Assembly (NCBI GenBank): GCA_004322345.1
Contig: SCTQ01000093.1
Span: 1 to 38,800, forward strand
Length of the DNA stretch: 38,800 nt
Direction: 5' to 3'
Source: Aquabacterium sp.
Lineage (GTDB): Bacteria > Pseudomonadota > Gammaproteobacteria > Burkholderiales > Burkholderiaceae_C
The position numbers were made by a program, and so were the translations under genes. Shown here piece after piece: positions 27,961 to 36,599 of this stretch. The notes beneath the pieces are model-generated. The model made no database searches. It was not told the DNA's origin and worked only from the letters and a program-made list of their open reading frames with translations. Numbering within the stretch: the stretch's first letter is position 1; each line of letters starts with the position of its first letter.

Positions 27961-28368
27961 TCAGCGGATGACGGAAATGGCGCTCAGTCCCAGGTCCGGC
28001 AGCACCTGGCCGTCGGCGGTCTTCACCGTGACCAGCGGCGTGCCGTCGGAGAAGCGCAGCGTGGTCACCGTGCCCACCGCGGTGCCGCCCGTGCCGGCAT
28101 TGGCGACTTCGACGGTGCGGCCGATCAGCCCGATGGACTGCGTGGCCGACTGGATCTCCAGCAGGCCCACCAGGTTGTCGTTGATCTGCCGGTTCTGCTC
28201 CAGCGCGGAGAACTGCGCCATCTGCGCCATGAACTGCTGGTTGTCCAGCGGCTTGAGCGGGTCCTGGTAGGACAGCTGCGTGGTGAGGATGCGGATGAAA
28301 TCCTCCTGGCTGAGGGTGACGTTGGGCGTGCCGGAGGCAAGCGACTGTCCTATCGATTCGACGGCCAT
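27961..28368 (-). CDS. flgD: Hook capping protein FlgD (short)
   Basis: LSQEDFIRILTTQLSYQDPLKPLDNQQFMAQMAQFSALEQNRQINDNL; 135 aa. Confidence 0.9.
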   Translation of the reverse strand: MAVESIGQSLASGTPNVTLSQEDFIRILTTQLSYQDPLKPLDNQQFMAQMAQFSALEQNRQINDNLVGLLEIQSATQSIGLIGRTVEVANAGTGGTAVGTVTTLRFSDGTPLVTVKTADGQVLPDLGLSAISVIR

Positions 28369-29096
28369 GGGAGGGGCTCCTGCAAGTGGGATGAAGTGGC
28401 GGCGAGGTCCGGCGCGGCGGTCCGGCCGTTGAGCGTCAGGCTGATGCGGCGGATGCCGGGCGCGGGCTGCAGCAGCAGCAGCTCGCGCAGGACGGACAGC
28501 GCCTCGTGCGGGGCCAGGCGGGCGTCGCGGATCACGACGTCGAGCACCTCGCCGTCGCGGCGCACGAGCAGGTGGCGTGCGGCGTAGTCGTGGTCGTGGT
28601 CGCCGCGGGCGGGCGTGGCGGGCGTGGCGGCAGCCGGCGGCACGTCCTGCACGGTGGGAGCGCCTGCCCGCAGCCCGCGCGGCACGGGGGCATCGACAGG
28701 CCGCGCCGGGACGGCCGCGGCATTCGGCGGGTCGACGAGTGCACGGGCTGCGGGCACCGCGGGCACGGCCGCGGCACCGTAACCCGCCGGGCCGGCGGCT
28801 GTGCGCGGCCCTGCGGCGCCGGGCACCTGCGCGGCCTGCGGGTGCACGAAGGCCGCCGCGCCACCGGCCCATGGGGCACGCGGCGCCTCGGCGGCCTCGA
28901 CCAGGCCCGGCCGCCAGTGCGGCCCGCGATGCGGCGGGGAGGCGGTGCCCGCCTGTGCTGCGCGTTCGTACTCGCGCATCCAGGCCTGGTGACGGGCCAG
29001 GGCCCGGTCGGCGGCCTGCCCGGACGGGGGATCGGGGTCGGCTGCGGGACGCGGCAGGCCCGCGCTCCACGCGCCGGTCGCGGTGTCGATGCTCAT
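28350..29096 (-). CDS. Putative hook-length control (FliK-position) protein
   Basis: 248 aa, Pro/Ala-rich, between fliJ and flgD; C-terminal HLLVRRDGEVLDVVIRDARLAPHEALSVLRELLLLQPAPGIRRISLTLNGRTA. Assignment is positional. Confidence 0.5.
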   Translation of the reverse strand: MSIDTATGAWSAGLPRPAADPDPPSGQAADRALARHQAWMREYERAAQAGTASPPHRGPHWRPGLVEAAEAPRAPWAGGAAAFVHPQAAQVPGAAGPRTAAGPAGYGAAAVPAVPAARALVDPPNAAAVPARPVDAPVPRGLRAGAPTVQDVPPAAATPATPARGDHDHDYAARHLLVRRDGEVLDVVIRDARLAPHEALSVLRELLLLQPAPGIRRISLTLNGRTAAPDLAATSSHLQEPLPWPSNR

Positions 29097-29560
29097 GTTC
29101 CGGCCTCCTGCGACGGGTGGCGCATGAGCCAGTCGTCGTCCGCCTGGCGGATCTGCTCGCGCTGTCCCTCGGCGCGATGCGCCTGGACCTGGGCCTCGCG
29201 ATGCCGCTCGATGCCGCGCAGGGCCTGCAGCGCGCGGGCGGCCTCGGCCTTCGCGGCCTCGTGAAGCTGATGGGCCTGGTGCAACCGCTCCTCCTGCTGC
29301 CGCTGCTCGTCGTCCAGGCTGTCGGCGTAACGGCGCAGGACGGCGTCGCGTGCCGGGTCCAGGGTGCGGCCGGCCGCACGCAGCCCGGCCAGTTCGCCGC
29401 ACACCGCGGCCGCGCGGTCCTGCAGCCGGGCCAGGGCCCGCTCCTCGGCGGCCAGGTGTCCGCGCGCGGCGGCCAGCTCGGCGCGCAGCGCGTCCAGGTC
29501 CCAGCGGCGCTTGGTCAGCAGCGGCTGCAGCGGATAGCGGAAACGCAGTGGCGTGCTCAT
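29093..29560 (-). CDS. fliJ: FliJ-like export protein
   Basis: FRYPLQPLLTKRRWDLDALRAELAAARGHLAAEERALARLQDRAA...; coiled coil, immediately downstream of fliI. Confidence 0.75.
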   Translation of the reverse strand: MSTPLRFRYPLQPLLTKRRWDLDALRAELAAARGHLAAEERALARLQDRAAAVCGELAGLRAAGRTLDPARDAVLRRYADSLDDEQRQQEERLHQAHQLHEAAKAEAARALQALRGIERHREAQVQAHRAEGQREQIRQADDDWLMRHPSQEAGT

Positions 29561-29576
29561 CGTCCTCGCGGCCTCC

Positions 29577-30944
29577 TCATTGCAGCGCCGCCGGCGGGCA
29601 GAGCCGGCGCAGGCTGTCCATGGCCTGTTCGCGCGGCGTAGCCGCATCCACGCCCTGGCGCACGATGGCCTGCAGCTGCGGCAGCAGGCGCAGCGCCTGG
29701 TCCAGCTGCGGGCTGCTGCCGGCGCGGTAGGCACCGATCTCGACCATCTGGCGGTTCTCGGCATGCACGCCCAGCAGGCCGAGCGCCGTGCGCGCCAGTT
29801 CCTGGTCCGCCGCGCAGAACAGGTCCGGCAGCAGCCGGCTCACGCTGGCCAGCAGGTCGATGGCCGGGTAGTGGCCCTGGTTGGCGAGCTGCCGCGACAG
29901 CACGATGTGGCCGTCGAGGATGGCGCGCGCCGCATCGGCCACCGGGTCGTTCAGGTCGTCGCCTTCGACCAGCACGGTGTAGAGGGCGGTGATGGAGCCG
30001 CCGCCGGGCGCGGTGCCGCAGCGCTCCATCAGCCCCGGCAGCTCGGCGAAGACGGAGGGCGTGTAGCCGCGCGAGGTGGGTGGCTCGCCCACCGACAGGC
30101 CGATCTCGCGCCGGGCCATCGCGAAACGGGTGATGGAATCCATCGTCAGCAGCACGTCGCGTCCCTGCGCGCGGAAAGCCTCGGCGATCGCGGTGGCCGC
30201 GTGGGCGGCGCGCACGCGCACGGCCGCAGGCTGGTCGGATGTGGCCACCACCAGGACGGAGCGCGCCAGCCCTTCGTCGCCCAGGCACTTGTCGACGAAC
30301 TCGCGCACCTCGCGGCCACGCTCGCCGATCAGCGCGATGACGTTGACGTCGGCGCTCATCTCGCGCGCGATCATGCCCAGCAGCGTGCTCTTGCCCACGC
30401 CGCTGCCGGCGAAGATGCCCACGCGCTGGCCCTTGCCCAGCGGCAGGAAGCAGTCGATGGCGCGCACCCGGGTCTCCAGCAGCTCGTCGATGCGCGGGCG
30501 TTGCAGCGGGTTCAGCGGACGGCCCTTCAGCGGCCAGTGCTGCGCCGGCCGCGGCGCCGGCAGGCCGTCCAGCGGACGGCCGAAGGCATCGACCACGCGG
30601 CCCAGCAGCGCATCGCCCACGGCCACCTCGGCCGCAGCCTGCGCGGACTGCACGCGGCAGCCCATGCCCACCCCGGCGCAGTCGGCATAGGGCATCAACA
30701 GCATGCGGCCCTGGTTGAAGCCGACCACCTCGGCGGGCACGGCCTGCAGGCCTTCGGGCTGCAGCAGGCACATGTCGCCCAGCGAGGCGTTGATGCCGGT
30801 GGCCTCGATCAGCAGGCCGGACAGGCGCACCACCGCGCCGCTGCGATCGAACAGCGGGGCCTGCTCGATGCGGCGCACCAGGCGCTCGGCATCCGCCAAA
30901 GGCCCGTGCAGCTGCACAGCAGGCGTGTCCATGCCGGTCCTCAT
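29577..30944 (-). CDS. fliI: Flagellar export ATPase FliI
   Basis: Walker A GIFAGSGVGKSTLLGMIAR; ALIGERGREVREFV; DVLLTMDSITRFAMARREIGLSVGEPPTSRGYTPSVFAELPGLMERCG. Confidence 0.96.
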   Translation of the reverse strand: MRTGMDTPAVQLHGPLADAERLVRRIEQAPLFDRSGAVVRLSGLLIEATGINASLGDMCLLQPEGLQAVPAEVVGFNQGRMLLMPYADCAGVGMGCRVQSAQAAAEVAVGDALLGRVVDAFGRPLDGLPAPRPAQHWPLKGRPLNPLQRPRIDELLETRVRAIDCFLPLGKGQRVGIFAGSGVGKSTLLGMIAREMSADVNVIALIGERGREVREFVDKCLGDEGLARSVLVVATSDQPAAVRVRAAHAATAIAEAFRAQGRDVLLTMDSITRFAMARREIGLSVGEPPTSRGYTPSVFAELPGLMERCGTAPGGGSITALYTVLVEGDDLNDPVADAARAILDGHIVLSRQLANQGHYPAIDLLASVSRLLPDLFCAADQELARTALGLLGVHAENRQMVEIGAYRAGSSPQLDQALRLLPQLQAIVRQGVDAATPREQAMDSLRRLCPPAALQ

Positions 30945-31642
30945 GGTGCGGGCCCGGTGCCGGGGGGCTCGGCGAGCTCGCCCGCCAGGGCCGCGCCGAG
31001 GCGGCGCATCTGCGTGTCCAGGCGCGCATCCAGGCTGCCGCCGGTGAAGGCCAGCACGCAGCCGCCGCGCGGCAGGTCCGCATCGGGCTGCAGCTGCAGC
31101 GCGGCGTGCGGGCCCGATGCCAGCGCCGCGCGCGCCGCAGGCAGGTCGTCCGGGTGCAGGCGCAGCGCCAGCACCTCCTCCTGGCGGGCGGCGGCCAGCG
31201 CGGCACGCACGGCGGACTGCACGGCGCGGCCGTCGTCCACCGCCGGGCCCAGCAGGCGGCGGCAGGCGGCCATCACGGATTGCAGCAGCACGCCCTCGAG
31301 GCCGGCGATCTGGGCGTCGCCTTGCGCGCGCAAGCCGGCCAGCAGGGCTGCCAGCTCGCAGGCCTGCCGCGCGGCTTCTTCCTTCGCGGCGGCGCGGCCC
31401 TCGGCCAGGCCGCGGGCCAGGCCCTCGTCATGTCCCTGGCGGCGCGCGGCCTCGCGCAAGGCGGTGAAGTCCTGTTCCAGCCGCGGCCCCGGCTGCGCCG
31501 CGGCAGCGGACGGGGCGGCCGGTGCCTCGGCGACGGCCGGGCGGGCCGCCGCGGGCCTCGCCTCGTGGCGCAAGGCGGGGCGTGCCGCGGGGCGCTTGGC
31601 CTGCGCAGACAGCGCGGGCGCACGCAGGATGGGGTCGCTCAT
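30941..31642 (-). CDS. fliH: FliH-like export regulator
   Basis: ARRQGHDEGLARGLAEGRAAAKEEAARQA...RLHPDDLPAARAAL...LQLQPDADLPRGGCVLAFTGGSLDARLDTQMRRLGAAL. Confidence 0.88.
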   Translation of the reverse strand: MSDPILRAPALSAQAKRPAARPALRHEARPAAARPAVAEAPAAPSAAAAQPGPRLEQDFTALREAARRQGHDEGLARGLAEGRAAAKEEAARQACELAALLAGLRAQGDAQIAGLEGVLLQSVMAACRRLLGPAVDDGRAVQSAVRAALAAARQEEVLALRLHPDDLPAARAALASGPHAALQLQPDADLPRGGCVLAFTGGSLDARLDTQMRRLGAALAGELAEPPGTGPAP

Positions 31643-32184
31643 CGCGGTGCTCCCCCCCGCGGCGTGCGCCGCGGCAGCCAGCGCGCGAGCCAGCCGCGCG
31701 GCCGCGCCGCGGGCCGGGCGGCCACGTCTTCGGACGGGGCCAGCCGCGCGGCCACGGCCTGGACCAGGCTGGCGCGCAGCGCGGGCGGCACGGCATGGGC
31801 CGGCCCCCAGGACACGCCGGGATGCGCCGACAGGGCGCCGGCCCAATGCTCGCGCACCGCCTGCCGCCAGGGCCAGGCCTGCAGGCTCAGCAGCGCGGCC
31901 ACGGCTTGCGGGGCCTGGCCGCGCAGGGCCTGCAGCACCGAGGCCGCATCGGCGCGGCGCAAGGCCTTGGAGGCGGCGCTGTCCTGCGCCACCTGCTCGC
32001 GCGTGGGCGCCAGCGGCAGCGCGCCGGCCAGGGACGGGTCGGGCGGGATGCCCAGGGACTGCAGCTCGCCCAATGCGGCCTCCACCTCCGGGCGGCCGGC
32101 GGCCGGCAGGCGCGCGAGCATCCAGGCCTGGTCCGCCGGATCCAGGCTGTGCACCAGCAGGGCTGCGCGCTTGATGCCGCTCAT
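31639..32184 (-). CDS. Short FliG-position protein
   Basis: 181 aa between fliF and fliH; N-terminal MSGIKRAALLVHSLDPADQAWMLARL resembles FliG SG..KAAILLLSL; ALRGQAPQAVAALLSL recalls FliG_M; no FliG_C domain. Confidence 0.65.
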   Translation of the reverse strand: MSGIKRAALLVHSLDPADQAWMLARLPAAGRPEVEAALGELQSLGIPPDPSLAGALPLAPTREQVAQDSAASKALRRADAASVLQALRGQAPQAVAALLSLQAWPWRQAVREHWAGALSAHPGVSWGPAHAVPPALRASLVQAVAARLAPSEDVAARPAARPRGWLARWLPRRTPRGGAPR

Positions 32185-32194
32185 CGCTGCTGCC

Positions 32195-33667
32195 TCATCG
32201 CGCGCTGGCGGCGGGTTCGCCCAGCCAGCCTTCCAGCTCGGCCAGCAGGCGCTGGCGCTGCTCGTCGCTCAAGGGTGCGGCGCGGCCATCGCGCGGCAGG
32301 CGTGCGGCAGCGGAGCGACTGGCCCACCAGCCCGCGGCGAAGACCAGGGCCGCCACGCCGGCCAGCGCCGAGACGCCCCAGCTGCGCAGCCAGGACGGCC
32401 GCTGCTCGGGCCGCGTCGGCGCGGACATGGCCGGCAACTGCGTGTCCATGCGGCCGGCAGCGGGATCCTCCGCCGGGCGCGGGGCTGCCGGCGGCGGCCC
32501 CGCGGCCAGGCTGTGCAGCGCCAGGCTGTCGCCGCGCGTGCGGTCCAGGCCGGCTGCCGCCTCGATCAGCTCGCGCAGCTTGGCGGCCTGCGCGGCATCC
32601 AGGTCGGGCGGCAGGACCACGCCCACGCTGATGCGCTTGACGGAGCCCGGCGTGCTGACGATCTGCTCCACGCGCCGGCCCACCTGGTATTCGGTGTCGG
32701 TGCTGGTGACGCCGGCATCGCGCCCGTCGGCCGCGGCGGCGGAAGCGGCCGCGGCCGTCGCCAGCGCGGCTGCGGCGCGCGTGGTCTGCCGCTCGCGCAC
32801 CATGACGCCGGAGCCCAGCTCCTGATGGTCGGGCCCCCTGGCCGGGAGCACTTCCTCGGCGGTCACCTTGACGTTGTCCAGGCTCAGCTGCACGTCCACC
32901 GTCACCGCCCCGCGGCCGGCACCCAGCGCGCCGTCGAGCAGGCTGCGCAGCTTCTTCGCCAGGTAGTCCTCCACCTCGCGCTTGGCCTGCAGCTTCCAGT
33001 CGCCGGCACCGGCATCCTCGCCGCGCGAGGCGGGCCCGCCGTCCAGTGCCAGGCCGGTGGAATCGAGCACGGTCACGCCGGAGGGCTCGATGTCCGGCAC
33101 CGACGCCGCCACCAGCTTCTGGATGCCGGCCACCTGGCCGCGGTCCAGGTGGCGGCCCGGCTTCAGCGCGAGGGTGACGGAGGCCTTGGCCCGGTTCTCC
33201 GCGCGCTTGAACAGCCCGCCGTCGGGCAGGGCCAGGTGCACGCGCGCGGACTGCACTTCGTCCAGCGAGAGGATGGTGCGCGTCAGCTCGCCTTGCAGCG
33301 CACGCTGGTAGTTCACCTTCTGCGCGAACTCGGTCATGCCGAAGTCCGTGTTGCTGAAGATCTCGAAGCCGACGCCGCCGTGCGCGGGCAGGTTCTTCGC
33401 GGCCAGCTGCAGGCGCGTCTTGTGCACCACGGGTTCGGGCACCAGGATGCGGTCGCCGTCCAGCTGGTAGGGCAGCTTCATGCGGTCCAGCTCGGCGACC
33501 ATGGCCGCGGCATCCGCATCGGCCAGGCCGGAGAAGAGCACCTGGTAGTCCTTGGCCAGGGCCCAGCGGGCGAGCACCACGGTCAGCGCGGCGATGGCGG
33601 CCAGGCCCAGCACCAGGCTCCAGCGTGCCGCGGGGCTGGCGGCTTCCCAGCTCGTTCGGATCGACAT
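32195..33667 (-). CDS. fliF: MS-ring protein FliF
   Basis: YQVLFSGLADADAAAMVAELDRMKLPYQLDGDRILVP...GFEIFSNTDFGMTEFAQKVNYQRALQGELTRTILSLDEVQSARVHLALP. Confidence 0.95.
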   Translation of the reverse strand: MSIRTSWEAASPAARWSLVLGLAAIAALTVVLARWALAKDYQVLFSGLADADAAAMVAELDRMKLPYQLDGDRILVPEPVVHKTRLQLAAKNLPAHGGVGFEIFSNTDFGMTEFAQKVNYQRALQGELTRTILSLDEVQSARVHLALPDGGLFKRAENRAKASVTLALKPGRHLDRGQVAGIQKLVAASVPDIEPSGVTVLDSTGLALDGGPASRGEDAGAGDWKLQAKREVEDYLAKKLRSLLDGALGAGRGAVTVDVQLSLDNVKVTAEEVLPARGPDHQELGSGVMVRERQTTRAAAALATAAAASAAAADGRDAGVTSTDTEYQVGRRVEQIVSTPGSVKRISVGVVLPPDLDAAQAAKLRELIEAAAGLDRTRGDSLALHSLAAGPPPAAPRPAEDPAAGRMDTQLPAMSAPTRPEQRPSWLRSWGVSALAGVAALVFAAGWWASRSAAARLPRDGRAAPLSDEQRQRLLAELEGWLGEPAASAR

Positions 33668-33730
33668 GTCTGCAAACTCTCCACTGCTGTGCTGTTCTAT
33701 TCGGTTCTTCACGATCGGGGCGCGGCGGCC

Positions 33731-34042
33731 TCAGATCTGCATGCGCATCACTTCCTGGTAGGACTCCAGCAGGCGGTTGCGCACCTGGGCCACGAGCTGG
33801 AAGCCCAGGCGCGCTTCTTCCAGGTCGATCATCACTTGATGCAGGCTGGGCGCATCGCCCGCGGCCAGCGACTGCAGGCCCCGCTCGGCCGCGCCCACCT
33901 TGCCGTTGACGGCATCCAGCTCGCGCGTGAACCACTGGCCGAAGCCGCTGCCGCCGGCGGCGGCGACGGGATCGGCCTGCGGCGCAGGCTGCGGCAGCGC
34001 GCCCAGCGCGGGCGGCAGGAATCCGATGGCCTCGACGCTCAT
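33731..34042 (-). CDS. fliE: Hook-basal body protein FliE
   Basis: SLHQVMIDLEEARLGFQLVAQVRNRLLESYQEVMRMQI. Confidence 0.93.
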   Translation of the reverse strand: MSVEAIGFLPPALGALPQPAPQADPVAAAGGSGFGQWFTRELDAVNGKVGAAERGLQSLAAGDAPSLHQVMIDLEEARLGFQLVAQVRNRLLESYQEVMRMQI

Positions 34043-34488
34043 GAGCCGCTCCCGATCTCCAGCGCGCGCGCGGCCATGGCCTTGCCCGCGTTCAGCGCGA
34101 CCAGGTTGGCCTCGTAGGCGCGCACGGCGGCCATCAGGTTGAGCATCTCGCCCAGGTGGTCGACGCCGGGGTAGTCCACGTAGCCCTGGGCATCGGCCTG
34201 GGGATGGCCGGGGTCGTGGATGCGGCGCGGGGGCACGTCCACCGCCACCACCTCGCCCTGCGGCAGGCTGGCCGGGGCCTGCAGCGCGTCCAGCGCCTGC
34301 GCCAGCTGGTCGCCGAAGCCGCCCGCAGGCACGCTGCTGGCAGCCACGCGCAAGGGCTTGTAGACGCCGCCGGCCTGGCTGCGCGCCGTGTTCATGTTGG
34401 CGATGTTGAGCGCGGTCACGTCCGCGCGCAGCTTCTCCAGCCGCATGCCGGCTGCGCTGATCTGGAAGGTGCTGGCGTAGTCCATCAC
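34039..34488 (-). CDS. flgC: Proximal rod protein FlgC
   Basis: FQISAAGMRLEKLRADVTALNIANMNT...GYVDYPGVDHLGEMLNLMAAVRAYEANLVALNAGKAMAARALEIG. Confidence 0.92.
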   Translation of the reverse strand: MMDYASTFQISAAGMRLEKLRADVTALNIANMNTARSQAGGVYKPLRVAASSVPAGGFGDQLAQALDALQAPASLPQGEVVAVDVPPRRIHDPGHPQADAQGYVDYPGVDHLGEMLNLMAAVRAYEANLVALNAGKAMAARALEIGSGS

Positions 34489-34856
34489 TTGCGTCCCTCG
34501 TTCAAGGCCAGGCTGATCAGGCTCATGTGCCGGCTCAGGCCGCGCATCAGTGCCTGGTACTGCAGGGTGTTCTCGGCCAGGCCCGCGACTTCCTGGTCCA
34601 GCTCGACGCGGTCGGCGCCGCCGGCCGGCGCATCGGGCTGCAGCGCCTGCACGCCGTCGAGCACGCGCGTGTCGCCCGCCGCCATCGCATCGCGCAGCTG
34701 CGCCAGCTGCTCGCCGAAGCCCAGGCGCAGCGGCGTGTAGCCGGGCACGCCGGCGTTGGCGATGTTGGCCGCGAGCGCGCGGTGGCGCGCCTGCGCGGCG
34801 TCCAGTGCCAGCCGCACCAGCGCGCCGGTGGCGCCGTTCAAGGGGTCGATGTTCAT
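34485..34856 (-). CDS. flgB: Proximal rod protein FlgB
   Basis: ALDAAQARHRALAANIANAGVPGYTPLRLGFGEQL...VELDQEVAGLAENTLQYQALMRGLSRHMSLISLAL. Confidence 0.92.
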   Translation of the reverse strand: MNIDPLNGATGALVRLALDAAQARHRALAANIANAGVPGYTPLRLGFGEQLAQLRDAMAAGDTRVLDGVQALQPDAPAGGADRVELDQEVAGLAENTLQYQALMRGLSRHMSLISLALNEGRK

Positions 34857-34875
34857 GGTCGGGGCCCGTGGAAGA

Positions 34876-36021
34876 TCACTGGATCACCAGCTCGGCATGC
34901 AGGGCGCCGGCGCCCTTGATGGCCTGCAGGATGGAGATGACGTCGCGCGTGCTGACCTTCATGCGCGACAGCGCGGCGACGAGATCGGTGACGGTGTTGT
35001 GCGTGGCCGCGACGAAGCCGCCGCCCGGCTGCTCCGCGACTTCCACGCGCGAGTTGGCGTACAGCTCGGTGCGCACGCCTTCGCTGCGGTCCAGCAGCAC
35101 GCCGGTCGGCTGGGACACGGCGTTCTCGGTGGTGATCGACACCTTGAGTTCGCCGTAGGCGACGGATACCTTGGAGATGCGCACGTCGCCGCCGGAGACG
35201 ATGACGCCGGTGCGCTCGTTGATCACCACGCGCGCCTGGCGGTCCGGCGCCACGCGCAGGCCTTCGAGCCGGGAGACGAAGTCCACCAGGTCGGCGAGCT
35301 GCTGCGGCGTGGGGCGCAGCTCCACCTCGCCGGCCGACAGCGCGCGGGCCGAGCCGACGCCCAGGCCCTCGTTGACGGCGGCGGCGATGCGGTTGGCCGT
35401 GGTGTAGTCCGGCTGCGCGAGCACGAAGGTCAGGCGCTCCTGCGCGGACAGCACGCTGGCCGACACCGGCGACTCCACCAGGGCGCCCGCGGGCACCATG
35501 CCCACGGTCGGGTGGTTCTTCTGAACGACGTTGCCGTTCATGTCGTACTTGTAGCCGCCCACCGAGATGGGGCCCTGGGCCAGCGCATAGATGCGACCGT
35601 CGGGTCCCTTCAGCGGCGCCAGCAGCAGGCTGCCGCCAAGCAGGCTGCGCGCGTCGCCCAGCGAGGTCACGGTCACGTCCAGCGTGGCCCCGCGCCGCGC
35701 CTGGGGCGGCAGCGTCGCGGTGATGAGCACCGCGGCCGAGTTGCGGCTGCTGACCAGCTCCGGCGCGATCTTCACGTCGAAGTTCTGCAGCACCGCCGCG
35801 ATGGACTGGCGCGTGGCCTGGTTGCGCGGCGAATCGCCCGTGCCGGCCAGGCCGGTGACCAGCCCGTAGCCGGACAGCGCGTTCTCGCGCCAGCCGTCCA
35901 GGCGGCCCAGGTCCTTCAGCCGCACCTCGTCGTCGGCCGCCGCGTCCCGCGCGTGCGCGGCGCCGGCGCCCAGCAGCAGGGCGAGGCAGGTCAGGCAGGC
36001 GAGGGCGGCGGCGCGCGTCAT
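34876..36021 (-). CDS. flgI: P-ring protein FlgI
   Basis: RLKDLGRLDGWRENALSGYGLVTGLAGTGDSPRNQATRQSIAAVLQNFDVKI...VVINERTGVIVSGGDVRISKVSVAYGELKVSI. Confidence 0.96.
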   Translation of the reverse strand: MTRAAALACLTCLALLLGAGAAHARDAAADDEVRLKDLGRLDGWRENALSGYGLVTGLAGTGDSPRNQATRQSIAAVLQNFDVKIAPELVSSRNSAAVLITATLPPQARRGATLDVTVTSLGDARSLLGGSLLLAPLKGPDGRIYALAQGPISVGGYKYDMNGNVVQKNHPTVGMVPAGALVESPVSASVLSAQERLTFVLAQPDYTTANRIAAAVNEGLGVGSARALSAGEVELRPTPQQLADLVDFVSRLEGLRVAPDRQARVVINERTGVIVSGGDVRISKVSVAYGELKVSITTENAVSQPTGVLLDRSEGVRTELYANSRVEVAEQPGGGFVAATHNTVTDLVAALSRMKVSTRDVISILQAIKGAGALHAELVIQ

Positions 36022-36599
36022 AGGCCCAGCCAGGTCAGCACGCGCGTGATCAGGCCCACGCGCTGGCCATCGGTGAGCACGCCATCGCCGATGTAGTTGA
36101 TGCGCGCGTCGGCGATGCGGCTGGAGGCCACGGTATTGCCGTCGCCCACGTCCTGGCGGCGCACGCGGCCTTCCAGGCGGATGAGCTGCTTCTCGTCGTT
36201 GATGTCCAGCTGCTGCTCGCCTGCGATCAGCAGGTCGCCGTTGGGCAGCACGCCGGTCACCTTCACCGTCAGCTGGGCCAGCAGGCGCCCGGCGCGCTGC
36301 GTCTTGCCCCTGCCGCTGAAGTCGTGCGATTCCGTGCCCTCCAGCTTGCGGCTGCGCGAGGTGGTGCTGATCTGCGCCGACGCGTTGGTGGCGCGGTCGG
36401 TGGTCGTGTCCGCCGACGTGGTGGCGCTCGCGTTCTCGGTGACCAGCACGGTGAGCAGGTCGCCGGCACGCACGGCCTTCACGTCGCTGGCCCACGCGCG
36501 GTAGGACTCGGGCTGGTATAGGTCGTCGGCCGCGCAGGCCGCGGGCCAGCACAGCGGGGCCGCCGCCAGCAGGCCGAGCAGGCAGGAGCGCAGGCTCAT
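36018..36599 (-). CDS. flgH: L-ring protein FlgH
   Basis: SDVKAVRAGDLLTVLVTENASATTSADTTTDRAT...TVKVTGVLPNGDLLIAGEQQLDINDEKQLIRLEGRVRRQDVGDGNTVASSRIADARINYIGDGVL. Confidence 0.94.
   Translation of the reverse strand: MSLRSCLLGLLAAAPLCWPAACAADDLYQPESYRAWASDVKAVRAGDLLTVLVTENASATTSADTTTDRATNASAQISTTSRSRKLEGTESHDFSGRGKTQRAGRLLAQLTVKVTGVLPNGDLLIAGEQQLDINDEKQLIRLEGRVRRQDVGDGNTVASSRIADARINYIGDGVLTDGQRVGLITRVLTWLGL

Noticed and set aside
31639-32184. Frameshift explanation for the short FliG-position ORF
   Set aside because: The ORF ends precisely at an ATGA overlap with fliH and begins 10 bp after fliF, leaving no space for a missing domain.
33668-33730. Possible internal promoter in the 63-bp gap between fliE and fliF
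   Set aside because: Slightly less GC-rich gap but no clear sigma-70, sigma-54 or sigma-28 consensus.
29553-34117. Large plus-strand ORFs 29553-32174 and 31106-34117
   Set aside because: Antisense shadow frames over fliI, fliH, fliG-like and fliF; no domain-like sequence.
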